The notes below the pieces were generated by a model. That model was not told the origin of the DNA and did not search any database. It saw only the letters and a program-made list of their open reading frames with translations. Shown one piece after another: positions 1-12,646 of a stretch of DNA of 64,000 nucleotides. The translations under genes were made by a program, and so were the position numbers. How positions within the stretch are numbered: position 1 is the stretch's first letter; each line of letters starts with the position of its first letter. The DNA is from Paramecium sonneborni (Eukaryota > Ciliophora > Oligohymenophorea > Peniculida > Parameciidae), in assembly GCA_905182985.1 (NCBI GenBank), contig CAJJDN010000053.1, positions 483,825-547,824 of the forward strand, in the 5' to 3' direction.

Positions 1-3000
1 TAAAATTTAAGTAACAACTAATAAACTATCTAAAAAAGTATCAAAACTAGTTCTATATTAAGTGTTTGTTAGTGCTCCTGAAAAAAATGACATGCCTAAT
101 AGTGTAAATATATATATGAACAGAAATAATAAAAATGTTATATAAACTAGTGAATAGAAAGCATTACTCAAAATTTAGATTAAAAAGCTTGTGTAAGCCA
201 GACTCCTAATAAAAATTATATTAATATATACCTAACTAATTTAGTTACTCTCAATATTCTAAATGCTCTAAAAAGTCTAAGAGATCTAAATGCTTATAAA
301 TGAGATCCACTTCCAGTAGATAAAAAAAGTAAATCAATTAAGCTTATAAGAACAATACATAAATCAAAAATATTCATAATATCTCTACTATATTTAGAAA
401 TACCAAAAGTAAAAATCTTTAATAATTATTCTAAGGTGAATAAAATGGTAAAAAATAAATTTAAATTCTCCAATTGTGTTGTATTACTAACTAAACCATC
501 TAATCCTAATACAATTGTATTGGCTAAAACAAAAAGATTAATAAAATATTCAAAACTATTTGTATTTAAAATAATATTAAATTTAAATCTAGCTAATATA
601 CAAATACCAACAATGCCTTTCATGTAGATGAAAAAATTGGCTTATGTATAATTTAAAGCTTTAATAATTTGTTCATATTTATTCATCATATAAGGATTAA
701 AATCAACTGCTTTAACTTCTAAAATTGAAGCCTCAGTTATTAATTCTCCATTCATATTTTCTATATCCTATATTTTTTGGGAATGAAATTGTTAATAAAA
801 TTTATGATGATGAAAGTATTCTTCCCTTGGTATTTTAACTTCAGGATCTTTTATTTCAACTTCATCTATTCTATTATGCAATTATTAATCAGTTAAATCT
901 TAATTAAATAACTCTTTATATTATTTATATGAGTATTTTTAGATTTAATTATATGGTTTATAATATGATTTTCCAATGACTTTTTATCTATTGCTACCAT
1001 TAAAAGAAGAAGGTGATCTAGCTATAAAATCTGCTTATCTAGCAAATTTTGATTATTAGTTTATAACATCAGGAAATATTTTCAAATTTTTATTTGATGA
1101 TTCTTTAGAAGAATCATAAGTTGGTTTTCTATCTTTTTTTTCAAATTTCTTTTCAATAACTTAAATTTACAATTAGTAACGTAATAAAATTTTCATATTT
1201 CTTCTTTTTTCTTCTCTACTTTAAAGTTCATTTAATTAAATTTGTTTTTCTAATGATGGCAATATATCTTTAATAGATTCACAATGATAATCATTATAAA
1301 GAACTCTTGGATATAATTTAGTTTCAAATAGTCTTATTTTTAATTTTTCATGTTCTTTACTAATTTCTTAAATTTAAGATTTATATTATTCAACTTTCTT
1401 TTATTTTTTTTAAGTGTTTTATATTTATTTAGGAGGTTCTTTTTCAATTATTTCTTATTTATCTTCTTAATAAAGAATATCTAATTCTTAAAATCTTTCC
1501 TTTACTTTTTCATCTGTGATTGATTCAATTTCAGTTAATGAAACACTTAAAGAATTTTCTTATTATTTTATTTCTTATTCTATTTTACTTTTTCTTAAAG
1601 CTTATTTGACTGTAGTAATTATAGCTGGAGATTTTTAAAAAGAAGAGGCAATTAATTTTACATCTTTAATTAATCTTTATTAAGCTAAAGTTTATCTTGG
1701 ATTTCTTTCTTTTTCTCCTTATAACATTAATTCTAATTCTTAAAGTGGATTATTTTCTAAAATACTAGTTCCTCTTTGAAGAATATTTCTTTAAGTAGCT
1801 CTTCTATAAAGATGTGCTTGATTATTAGTATCATTATTTTTTAATTTTTAATCTTTTTAATCATCATTTTTAACTCCATAAATACCGTGTAATGTAATCA
1901 TAGTATTATGATGTTTTAATTTTTTAGGTTTACTAAATTCTTTAATTAATAATGGTTTAAATGGTAATTTAATTTAAGCAGTTTAATTAGCTGAATTTTC
2001 AATAAAAGTTGGCTATTTAGGTTGAATTGATCTAACAATTCTGGATCTTCTCATACTTTATTATCTTTAAAAATTTGATTTTCTTTTATTTTCAATAATT
2101 GGTTTATATATGTTTAATCTTTTTAATTGTCTATAATTATATGACACTTCTTCAATTGTAATATCTTCAATTTAATTAGATTTCTTAAAATTTACTTTTA
2201 AAATAGCTAATGTTAAATTAATCAAGAAATAAGCACTAATAATAATGAAAGTTATAAAAAATAGAACTGCTGCTTCAGAAAAAGTGTAAATAATAGATGA
2301 CATTATGTCTACCCAACCTTCTAAATTACTTATTATGAAAACTTATAATAAAGCTAGACCAAAATTATCAAAACTTAAATATCCTTTTCTTGGATTTTCT
2401 AACATTTTACCACAAATAAAATTATCAAGACATTTATGACAATATTGTTATTCAATTTACATTGATTAGATTCCAAGTTCATCAAAACATCTATATTTAG
2501 TGTATCCTTAAAATAATTATAATCCAATTATTGCAAAAATAACATATGTAAATCCCAATACTAATAAAGCATTTGCCAATTCATTAAAAGATAAGAAGAA
2601 TGTTGTCATAATTTACTTAAGTGATTATATTGATGAAATTGCTTTCAAAGGTCTTAATACTCTTAATGATCTTAAAGCACTTAATTATACTGAGTTACTC
2701 ATAAAATATTACAAAGATCCTGCTACTATAACTAATGCATCTATTATATTCCAAATATCTCTTAAATAAGCATCTGAATTTAGTATTAAACCTTTCCCTA
2801 TTATTTTTATCATAGCTTCTATGTAAAATAATATTAAAAAGGTTAGTTCAATTGTTTCTTAATCATCATATTATATTGAAAGCAATATTGAATTTATTAT
2901 TATTACTACTAGAGTTAATGCCTCAAATATTTAGTGTTTTGAAATCTTCAAAGCCATGTATGAAATAGTTCTGATTAATATTAGTATTTATTTTCTTATG

Positions 3001-4007
3001 TGCAACATCGGATATCTTAGCTACTTTAATAGCTGATTATATACTTATCTTTATATATATATGCCTTCTATAAAGAATTCATATGAATTAAATCTATATT
3101 TATCTGTTCTGGTACATTCACTCCTTTATATTCTTATTCATATTCTTCATCTAATTCTTCTTAGAAATCATTTTATTAATGTGAAACTCCATTCGTTATA
3201 TACTCTGATTTATTAAATTCTTCATTTTCCTTCCACAATTCAACCATTTGATTTAGGACAACTTTGTTTTATTTTTTTCTATCCGTAAAAGAACCCTTAA
3301 TTAGCATCACTAAATACATCGTCACTCAAAAAGCCATCTTTATCAGCCATTAAATGATAAGTTATATAATTTATAAATTCATTATCTTAAAAATCCTCCT
3401 TATTGTATTTTATTAATGAATCAAATCAGAATAATTATACAAAACCTTATTTAAAGTCATTTTTGAATTTTCTAATTATCGAAGCTTTCTTTAAAAAATT
3501 CAAATCAATTTGTTTTTAAGTACATTATAATTAAATATCAGAATTTCTAATTTGAAAAATCATTTTATATAAAGCAAATAAAATCCAACATCTAGATATC
3601 AAATTTTTCGGATATTAAATTTACTTAGAATATGTGTAAGCAAATCAGAAAATTCTAAGTTTTAAGAAATAATTTTTTGAATAATTAATTTTTATTTATC
3701 AATAAAATATTTCTTCATCCTTACAATTCTTTTTCACTATCAATTGATTGTTTGATTTTTTATAAAACCTCAATTACAAATAAATGATAGAATCAATAAT
3801 ATTTATTTTAAATTGATTTAAATCTTGTTTCTCACTTTAATCCTACTTAATAAATTTAATAAAAAATACTGAGATATTGATATTTTTGGTATCATTTTCA
3901 AAATTTATTGCGAAATTTTAGATTTGCCATTGTCTTTACTATTCTACTAAATCTTAAAGTTTCCAAAAATCAAGAAACTCAAAGTAATGCTCTTATTGAT
4001 AATTGAT
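1..4007 (-). CDS. Voltage-gated cation channel alpha subunit, Ca2+-channel-like (partial, 3' end outside window)
   Basis: Pore subunit of a four-domain voltage-gated channel, expected in the plasma or ciliary membrane. Domain I is complete: S1-S3, an S4 with regular arginines (LRSLRVLRPLK) and a pore loop with LEGW. An E in that place is typical of Ca2+ channels rather than Na+ channels. A long polar linker follows, then domain II S1 (about 426-623) and S4 (FRSLRLFRAFRILR). The gene leaves the window at the start of the second pore loop (FDTFLDSLLVVTQ). Introns inferred at 206-231 (26 nt), 3016-3044 (29 nt), 3296-3317 (22 nt) and perhaps 3399-3440 restore the frame. ATG at 3348-3350 is a possible start, but open, codon-like sequence continues upstream with an EF-hand-like stretch around it. 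I therefore extend to about 4007. The true 5' end is not fixed: the ATG at 4122-4124 is followed by an in-frame TGA at 4065-4067. Confidence 0.85.
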
Positions 4008-4506
4008 CTATTTTATAGTTTAATTTTTTTGAAATTAAAGTTTTATTAAAAATTTCAATGAAAATCATGAGTGAATAAAGTATATATTATTTTAAATAAG
4101 AAAAATTCTTCTTATAAGTTTCATATAATGAGAAGATGGAATTATAGAAATAGAAATTGTAAGAATAAATTTTTTAACCAAAAATTTGCAATAAAAATTT
4201 AAGAATTCCTTTTAGATTTTTTTAAACTGGAATATAATTTTTAAACAAATAAGGAGAGAACTTTAAGCAGTTATAAATACATAAGCTTAAAACCTTGATA
4301 AAAAAGTATATCAATTATGAATAATAAACAGAAAAAAGAGTAAAAATGATATTAATTATTTAATGTTATAAATTAAGATCACCATGTTCTTACTTTATAT
4401 TATTAGTTGTTTTGATGCTTCAAATCTGGCATCAATATGCATCAACATAGGATTAATTTGCACTTAATTAGGCAGTATAAAATTTGAAAGAAATAAATTT
4501 TTTCAA
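4008..4506. other. Intergenic region between divergent channel and histidine kinase genes
   Basis: AT-rich spacer between two genes read outward, so it should hold both promoters. An ATG at 4346 opens a short hydrophobic reading frame that could be a first exon of the downstream kinase, but I could not find a splice joining it in frame. No other feature seen. Confidence 0.4.
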
Positions 4507-6509
4507 ATGTATGAAACAACGATTATATTCATTTAAATTAGTCTGATAACAGTCTATAATAAATAATTAATCCCTTACAATATTGTTTATTTACTACTAA
4601 TGAATGACAATAAGAGAGAGAATTAACTAATGTTTAAAAATTTGACACTTTTAGGTAAAGAGTTTACTGTAACAAAGGAATTAGTACTTTAGTTATAATT
4701 AATGTATCAAATACTTTGGTTGACTATTTTCGCAATTCAATTTTTGCATTAGGATTATTGTTAATACAAATACATAAATAATATAAAAACAAATAAGATA
4801 ATTTTAATAATTAATATTTAAGCACAACAAAATCCTAAAGTCCAAGATAGATAGACAATTAAGGATTTATGTTGATTGATAAAAAAAATTTAAATTGTAT
4901 TTACATGAATGAATACATAAGAAGAAAATTGAATAATAATTCTTTAAAAGTAAAAAAAGTTGACTTTTCTAGTAAATCATAATTAGACTTAAAGTTAAAA
5001 AATATTGATTTATTTGAATTACTAAGTCAGTTTAAATTAAAAAAGATGACTTCAATAAGGATATTAGATTGTGATATATTGCCAGATCATATAATATAGA
5101 TAAATTAGGAAGAGAATACTGATTTCATAAATATTACATTTTAAGATAGTAAAGAGAGAGATGATTATCTTAAGAGATAATATTTGTATTAAATAATGAA
5201 ATAATTATTTACAACAATTTCTCATGAATTTGGAACTTTATTAAATTTTATATTAGCAATTGCATAAGTTGCAATAGATAAATATCCTTCTCAATAGTAT
5301 TATTATTCAATAAAAAATACATGTGAAATAATGCATAATTTTATATTAGACATGGTAGATTATAATGATATTCTTGGTAGAAAATTTAAATTATAATTGG
5401 AATAGTTAGATATTTGTACAATTTTAGAATCAGTAATAACATTATTTCAAGAGTAATGTAGATAGAAATAATTATAATTAGAATATTAAAATCATATTCC
5501 AGATGGTTGGTAAATAATATCTGATTAAAGGAGAATTAAGTAAATATTGATTCATTTAATATGTAATGCATAAAAATTTACAATAAATGGTTCTATAATA
5601 ATTTCAGCAATTTAAATTAATGAAGAAAATATTTAATTTTCTGTATCTGATACTGGGATTGGAATGAGTAAAGATGATGAATAAAATTTAAGAGAAATGC
5701 TAAAATAAGATTTTAAAAGTGAACATCATATTTCTGCAAATACAGCAGGATTTGGATTAGGATGTTATTTAGCAAATAAATTGTGTTTGCATTTATCTAA
5801 TTAATAAAGTGGCCTATAGTTTAAAATTAATGAAGTAGGAACAACTTTTTGGTTTATGGTAGCTAATAATATATTGCCTACTTCCAGTTTAAATGGATTG
5901 GGAATCTAAAAAATTAATAAATATTCATATATTGATTTAAAATAAACTTAAATAGATAAAAATGCTGGAAGAAGATTAAGTAGAATGGGCAGTAGAGTAT
6001 CATAGAATTCGATGCCAAAAGTATTGTCTTATAAAGGATTAATTGATCCAATAAAAGAAAATACAGAAAGTTTGATAAATGAGGAAGTTAATTCAATAGA
6101 AAGAAAAACAAGAACTACTACTTTGAATAGAAATATAAAATAAACATTGAAATTTTTAATTGTAGATGATGAAATGATTAATATCTTAGGATTATCATTG
6201 ATTTTAAAGAGAATGAATATAGACTCTGATTATGTTTTTAATGGAATTGAATGTTTAAAATAAATGGAATAAAATAAATATGCTTATTAAGGTATTTTTA
6301 TGGATATCAATATGCCTTTAATGAATGGATACGAAACAAGTAAAAATTTAATATCTCTTTATGGTAATCAAATTAAAATTATTGCATGTACTGCTTATAC
6401 AGATAGTGATACAAAATAACGATGTTATGATATTGGGATGAGCTATTTCTTAAATAAACCAGTGAATGTAATAGAATTATAAAAAATACTTATTTAATTT
6501 TAACAATGA
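4507..6509 (+). CDS. Hybrid histidine kinase with C-terminal receiver domain (first of a pair)
   Basis: Membrane sensor kinase of the two-component type, predicted to autophosphorylate on histidine and pass the phosphate to its own receiver. The model has one 23-nt intron (4632-4654) and gives about 659 residues. Hydrophobic segments fill the N-terminus. The phosphoacceptor box reads TISHEFGTLLN with His near residue 232. The ATPase part shows an N-box (CNAQKF), G1 (DTGIGM) and G2 (AGFGLG). The receiver has the acidic pair in LIVDDE, the phospho-Asp in MDINMP near residue 592, the Thr in ACTAY and the Lys in NKP. All key residues are therefore present. The H-box is odd: the usual R-T-P is G-T-L. 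A paralog starts 141 bp downstream on the same strand. An upstream exon from 4346 with another membrane segment is possible. Confidence 0.85.
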
Positions 6510-6650
6510 TACTCTTAAAATCATAAATACATTAAATCTTTATTAATTTTCATACACAATAAAAATAATAATCTAAATTTATTTCATATTCTTTAAAATA
6601 CTTGTTGAACTTTTTATAATTACTTCTTAGTTTTTTTTTAAATAGCACAA

Positions 6651-9080
6651 ATGAATTTGCCAAAGTGTTCTTCTACATTATATCAAGTTTAAATTGAACC
6701 AGTAAGTTTAAAATATGAGGCCATTATCAAATTCGAACCAAATAACTTAGAAAATAATTTGATTATATTTAATTATGAATAATCAAAAAGCAGCATTTTA
6801 TAGCCTATATATTCTATAAATTGTTTATGCAATAATAGAATGTATAAGAGCTTCTTTATCTAGCTTTATATTGCTCATAATATGTATAAGTATTAGCTTG
6901 TTATAAATTATGCAATTGGTAAAAAATGAAAACTTAAATATCTATGGATAATTAGCAATAAATGTTATGAGTGTAATTGCATAATAAAATAATCAATTTT
7001 TGTTGCTCCAAACATTTGTGGGATTTGCTCTTTTTTTGTAAATTGATGAGAAGAGATAGGATGCTCATATACTCACTTATTTAAGTAGTAATAGGAAATT
7101 ATTTTAGTCTAAGTATCCATAATAAGTTTCTATTCATTAAAAAATGAAGTGTAATCATATTTTATGAGTATTTTTACAATTATTTTTGTTACATACTTTT
7201 ATTGGGTTATAAAGTCTTCAAAATAGCCAAGATTGGAAAAACAAACTAGTAGAGAACTTTAGGATTAAAAAAATTTAATTGAACATATTATACCAATAGG
7301 AGGTGAATTAATTTAGTTATGCAAAAACACAATTCTAATTGACATTTAAAATTTAGAAATTAAATCTATGGAAGACACATTAAAAGATTTATTATTGAAT
7401 GATGATATAACAGAATTTAACCTTTTAGATTCAATTAAAATTATGAAAGTTGATAAATAAACACAACGCAATTTAAATTAAAAGATTAAATCAATCACCT
7501 TACGTTAATTAATAGACAAATGTTTAATTCTTGAAAAAACTGATGATATTTTGATTATAAAAACAAATATTATTAAATTGGAGTATCATTAAATTAAGAT
7601 GCAGTTTTAAAAAGATAAAATTTAATTACAATTTGAAGACACAAAGGAATTTGCAAAATTTATAAAAAAAAATTCATGTTTTGCTTTGATGAATAAACTA
7701 TTTTAATCATTTAGTCATGAATTTGGAACTTTATTGAATTAAATTGCTCTGATTTCATAAAATGGTTATACCTAATTTCCTAATTTAAAAGAACAATTTG
7801 ATTTTATTTACAATTGTTGTGTTATAATGAATAATATGGTGAAAGATTTAAAAGATTTTCATTAACTAAGAAGTAAGACATTTTAATTAGAAATTGTTGA
7901 GGTTAAAACAGAAGGTTTATTTAATGAATTACATCATTTATTTAATTAATAAGCACTTGCTAAACAAATATCTTTATTTATGGTTAATAAAGTTAATATA
8001 AATTTTAAACAAGATGAACAAAGGATAAAGTAGATTTTATAAAATTTAATATAAAATGCTATTAAATATACAAATTCAAATGGTTCAATATATGTTACAG
8101 CTGAAAAGTATGATGAAAAAAGAATTAAATTTTCAGTTATTGATTCAGGTATAGGTATTAATGAAAATGTGTCATAAAATATAAAATAAATGCTTAGCAA
8201 TGATTTAATATTAACTTTTAAGATCTCAGAAGGAACTGCAGGATTAGGTTTAGGATTATTAAACTCTAATTATTTAATTAAACAACTATCATCATTTAAA
8301 TAGGCTCATAAAGAATACTTGTAATTTTCATCGAAATAAGGAGAAGGAACTATTTTTTGGTTTTTAGTATGGAAATATAGCTTGTTAGAGTCACCATCTA
8401 GTTAATTTGAAAATAAATCAATATAATAATTAGAAAAAAAAGTATTTCTTTACTAAAAAACCAATAATTTTCCTCCTCCTCCAAGTTTATCAAATTCAAA
8501 AAGTTGTCCATCATAATTTAAAAGACGAAGTCACAAAAAAAGTTCATATACCAAATCATCATCAAAATAGGTGTTTTTTCCTACAGATTCTTAGAATGAT
8601 GATGCAATTGTAATTGAAGAAGAAAGTCATTCAATAGAAGAAGATCCAAAACCAAATCATCTCCCAGATGGTCGTAAAAAGTTTCCATCCTTAAATTTCC
8701 CTGAATGTTAATGTTGTAAATTACTTCTAGTAGATGATGAACTAGCAAATTTGAAACCATTATAAATAATGATTAAGATGCTTGGATATGATAGTGATTT
8801 AGCAAATAGTGGATTTTAAGCAATTAATCTTGTTTAAATGAGAAATTCTTAACATTGTTAATATAGATTAATTTTAATGGATATTAATATGCCCTAAATG
8901 GGGGGATTAGAAACTACTAAAAGAATTAAACTTTAGAATCCAGAAATTACAATTGTTGCATGTTCTGCCTTTACTGATATGTAGACTAAATATGAAGCTT
9001 AATCTGTTGGGATGGAAGATTATTTAGAAAAACCAATCAATAAAGAAAATTTAATATAAATTCTAGAAACTTATTTGTGA
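6651..9080 (+). CDS. Hybrid histidine kinase with C-terminal receiver domain (second of a pair)
   Basis: Second sensor kinase of the same design as its upstream neighbour. With introns 6919-6955 (37 nt) and 7088-7107 (20 nt) the frame runs 791 codons to TGA. The N-terminal third has several hydrophobic stretches and should be membrane-bound. The H-box is FSHEFGTLLN with His near residue 337, carrying the same G-T-L change as the first kinase. N-box (QNAIKYT), G1 (DSGIGI) and G2 (AGLGLG) follow. A Ser/Lys/Pro-rich linker of over 100 residues leads to a receiver with LLVDDE, the phospho-Asp in MDINMP near residue 725, ACSAF and EKP. The N-terminal splice model is less certain than the catalytic part. 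The pair probably arose by tandem duplication. What either kinase senses cannot be told from the sequence. Confidence 0.85.
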
Positions 9081-9249
9081 TATATTATTATTTATAATAA
9101 AAAGTAAGTTTTCAAAATTATAAACCCTTTAATCAAAAAATATGAAAAAAAAGATATTACCAAAGTTTTTATTTCATCAATTCAAATTAAATAATAAATG
9201 AATCGAAAATGAATTTTTTGCTTATCTAATTTTTATCATTATTATCATA

Positions 9250-9601
9250 TCAAACCATCATTTAATTTTATTCATTACATAAAGACATTGTAGCTATAAC
9301 TTGAACTTCCTTTCTGTACAATAAGATCATCTTAGTTTTATTATCTTTTAGTGTTTTCGATCCAAAACTCATTTTTAAGCAAAATGAATTATATTCATTT
9401 TCAAAAATTAATAAATTATAATTTTTGTTATTCATCTTCCGAAGTTTAGCAAGTTTGTATTTTAAACTTTTTAATTATTTTATTTTTTCACTTTTACAAT
9501 TTTAGTAATCTAACAGATGAGAAATGACAAAAATTACCTTTTTTTATTAATTGTAAAATGCAATATGATTATTTTTTGGCTATTTAAAATTTGTCTATCA
9601 T
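9250..9601 (-). CDS. Small conserved-looking protein of unknown function (107 aa)
   Basis: I do not recognise this protein. ATG at 9599-9601 opens a first exon of 64 nt, a 28-nt GT...AG intron lies at 9510-9537, and the second exon runs to TGA at 9250-9252. Spliced length is exactly 108 codons including the stop. The product is basic, with a Lys/Leu-rich stretch near residues 40-55 (LKSLKYKLAKLRK) that could be a short coiled coil. There is no signal peptide or membrane segment. It lies tail-to-tail with the second histidine kinase, 169 bp away. The clean intron and balanced composition argue for a real gene, but it is short and no family supports it. Confidence 0.45.
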
Positions 9602-10299
9602 CCAGATTAGTTTTATTAATTTTTAAGCAAAATAACAATGAAGAATCAATAAATTTTATTTAACTTTACATAAACATTTTACTTTCCTTTTATTTCTATG
9701 TTATAGAAATAAATTTTTAATGTGGTCATTGTTTGACACAAACAATTTTACCCAAAATATAGACATTGAGGGTTTTGGGCAATGTATGAAATTTTTTATA
9801 ATTTAATAAAATAAATGTTTAAAATTTAAAATGGTTTAATGAAATTTTTATAGAAAATTAAAATCAATTATTAAATTTTTACAATTATAATGAATTCTGT
9901 TTATTATAATTTATTAAGGCAAATCCTGATTAAATATTTATTTTATGAAGTAGGATTGATACTTAATGAGCTAGTCTAATTAATGTTAAATAATTTGATT
10001 GGTCCACAATAAATATAAATAAACTTGACCTCAGAGCTAAGAGTAATTAAAATATAATTGAAAATCTGATTTATCTGATACTAAGTAAATATATCTATAT
10101 TTCTTTAGAAAATTAACATAGCAATCATGAATGATAAAAAAGAAAGAATTCCAAGTATATATTTGATATTTCAAACCTATCTCAAAAGAGAAGAATAATC
10201 AACAAAATAAGAAATGAAGAAAATAACTGCTAGGCCTCAAGAATCATTAAATTAATGGTTTATGTTTACATGTTGATTCTCTTATTTGATATATCAAAT
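9602..10299. other. Intergenic region, no recognised gene
   Basis: About 700 bp of AT-rich DNA upstream of the small gene and beyond the 3' end of the Cys-rich gene. It holds one polar 49-codon ORF on + (10127-10276) whose status is open. Nothing else stands out. Confidence 0.3.
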
Positions 10300-11163
10300 T
10301 CATTATAATAATATCATGGCCAAGAGGATGGATCCATATAGAATCATATTTGAGTTTGAATCTGAATCAGTTACACATATTTCACATTTTTTTGAGTCTG
10401 TATTCCATGCATAAGTGAAAAATGTGGATTCTAAGCATTGTGTTTATGACAAAGCTGAGACATCTAAATCAACACAACTACTTCCATTCAAACTACAGAA
10501 ATTCACCGATTTAAGATCAACAGAATAGAACCAATAACATTCATCTTCTGGTATGATAGAACATGTCAATTCAGTACAAATAGTACCATTCCAATAACAA
10601 GCTAATAAATTACAATTATCTGATGTATAATCAGAACATTTTGTAATTGTTTTAGGTTCGCATTTTTCTGTGGTTTTATTTTACAGACATTATTATCCAT
10701 TTGGAGTTACAAACCAATAACATGCATCATATGGAAGATAATTACAATTATCAATACTTAGAAAAGCATCTTATGTACTATCTTTACACTTTATCGTTCC
10801 AGCTTTGGAATCAATAGAATCAAGATCAGGTTCACATTTTATCAATTTCTCGTTACAGTTTTGTGAGTTCCCTAATGTGAAAGTGTAATCCGAACATTTT
10901 TTGAAGCTTTCACATTTATTTGAAGTGGAATTCCAAATACAATTAAAAGTATCAGGAACACCTTCGCAATCATCTTTTAGAAATACTGTGCAATCTCTAT
11001 TTGAGCATTTGCTTGTATTAGAATCCCATACACAATACTCACCTAAACAATCTGTCTAAACCATTGCATTTACACAAGAACATTGATACATAGATTTAAG
11101 TGGTACAGTCGAAAGTGAACTAGCTAAAGCCAAAAGATAAAATGCTATCAAAATTATCTTCAT
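10300..11163 (-). CDS. Small Cys-rich secreted protein with GPI-anchor-type C-terminus (surface antigen-like)
   Basis: Single-exon gene of 287 residues, predicted to be exported and lipid-anchored on the cell or ciliary surface. A signal peptide is clear (MKIILIAFYLLALASS). About 30 cysteines follow in spaced groups, with repeated C-x-W or CYW pieces (CVWDS, CIWNS, CYWFV, CYWNG). This spacing resembles the repeats of Paramecium surface (immobilisation) antigens, which are far larger, so this would be a miniature relative. The last 15 or so residues are hydrophobic after a Ser/Asn-rich stretch (SDSNSN then ILYGSILLAMILL), as in a GPI-attachment signal. Base composition is visibly less AT-rich than the flanks. 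In-frame TAA and TAG codons confirm use of the ciliate code. A single-pass membrane anchor is the alternative to GPI. Confidence 0.8.
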
Positions 11164-12130
11164 TTTTTAATTATGATTTTTTTATCTTTTTGTTTTGATG
11201 CTAAAAACTAAGAAAAATGCGTATTAACACTTGATTTATTTTTTTAAAATGATATAGTTTAATTATAATTGTTTTATTTTCTTTTAATAAATATATAAAT
11301 ATGCTTAATTAAAAAAGAGATGACTTACTTCAATTCATAATTTTCAAATATCAAATATTATAAATAAAAATATGTTCATATGTTAACTTTCAATAATTCA
11401 AAATATCCAGCTTTTAATATCAGTAAATTTCATCATTTATAAAGAAAATCTAATTACGGATATATATTTACTACCAAAATTAGTAATTTGATGTTCAAAA
11501 AATAGATAAATTTTTCAACCCTTCTTTTGGCTACTATATTAGTATTATTATTTTTATTAGCAATAATATCACTTTATTAAAAATAGATTAGAGTTTAAAT
11601 AAAAATTATAAATAACAACATTTATGCAAAAAAATTTTCTTCAGCCCATATAATTCAGTGTTTGATATTAAAAAAAATTGAGTTTTAAATAATGATTAAA
11701 ATAGAATATATCTAAAATTAATTTTAAATAAAATTATAATTTGCTTTTAGCTTTCAAATAAGATTCATTTTTAGTTATATTTATTTTACTTAATTCTAGG
11801 AACTCAAATTTTTTTTAAAATATAACTCAAAATAGAAATGAATCAAAAAATAACTTTCTGATAGTGATAGCAAATTATAAAATTTACTAATTGTTGTTTG
11901 AACTTAAATTTCTCAATTCTTTCCAATAATCTGAAGCCTTGATTAAGTTTACAATTGTTGTAGATTTCATTGGTAAAAAATCTTGCTTTTTAGACGAACT
12001 CTTCATTCTGTAATTTTTTATTCAAATTTTATCTTTAATTCTAATTCTGGAATTCTACCAAATTTAAAAAATTGTTTTGTATTTTATGGGGATAATTTAA
12101 TTAAATTATAAAATGAAAACAAAAATACAA
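11164..12130. promoter_or_regulatory. Upstream region of the Cys-rich surface gene; no gene seen
   Basis: Very AT-rich spacer that must contain the promoter of the minus-strand surface-protein gene. A hydrophobic 116-codon ORF (11491-11841, +) is present, but it is short enough to arise by chance in DNA where only TGA is a stop. Confidence 0.3.
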
Positions 12131-12646
12131 ATGGTCACATTTTTATTAGAATAGAAAGAAAAAAATTAAAGAAATTTTAAGAAAAAGAAAATTATCAATT
12201 CTATAGTTATAAAAAAAGAGGAAAATTTATTTGTTTCTAAATCCATAAATCAATCTTCAAATATTATTATGAGTATTGAATCAATATCTACATTTTTAAG
12301 TTTTCCATCCTCATTTCACAAAATATTGAAAATCTTTGAATTTAACACAAATTAAAAATATCTATTGGCGATATTTCATTTCGATTTATATCAAATCACC
12401 TAACTATCTTAATTTTTATATTCTCATTAGAGGATAATATTTTCTTTCTTAAATATGCTTAAAAAACAATTTCAATTTTTTACATACGATCTAATTTCTG
12501 ATACAATGATATTTGTTATCCTCGCAAATTCGTTTATTTTTCATATTCCTTTTTAAATAATCAAAGTAAATGTATTTATGATGATTTTTGAAGTTGCATA
12601 CTTAATTTTTCAATAGTTTTACATAATATTAATATAATATATATGA
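12131..12646 (+). CDS. Hypothetical ORF, 171 aa, unknown
   Basis: Reading frame from ATG at 12131 to TGA at 12644-12646 under the ciliate code. The N-terminal third is polar with Lys/Glu and Ser/Asn-rich parts. The rest is increasingly hydrophobic, with possible membrane segments in the last 60 residues. I recognise no family. Frames of this length without TGA are not rare in such AT-rich DNA, so it may be fortuitous or an exon of a larger gene. It is listed because its composition resembles coding sequence more than its surroundings. Confidence 0.25.

Noticed and set aside
426..627. Plus-strand ORF overlapping the channel S1 region
   Set aside because: Antisense shadow of the channel gene, whose minus-strand frame carries the recognisable membrane segment.
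4507..9080. A bacterial operon origin for the two histidine kinases
   Set aside because: They contain ciliate introns and in-frame TAA/TAG codons and match the local base composition, so recent bacterial transfer is not supported.
11491..11841. Hydrophobic 116-codon ORF on +
   Set aside because: Only TGA stops frames here and G is rare, so frames of this size arise often by chance. No domain and no intron support.
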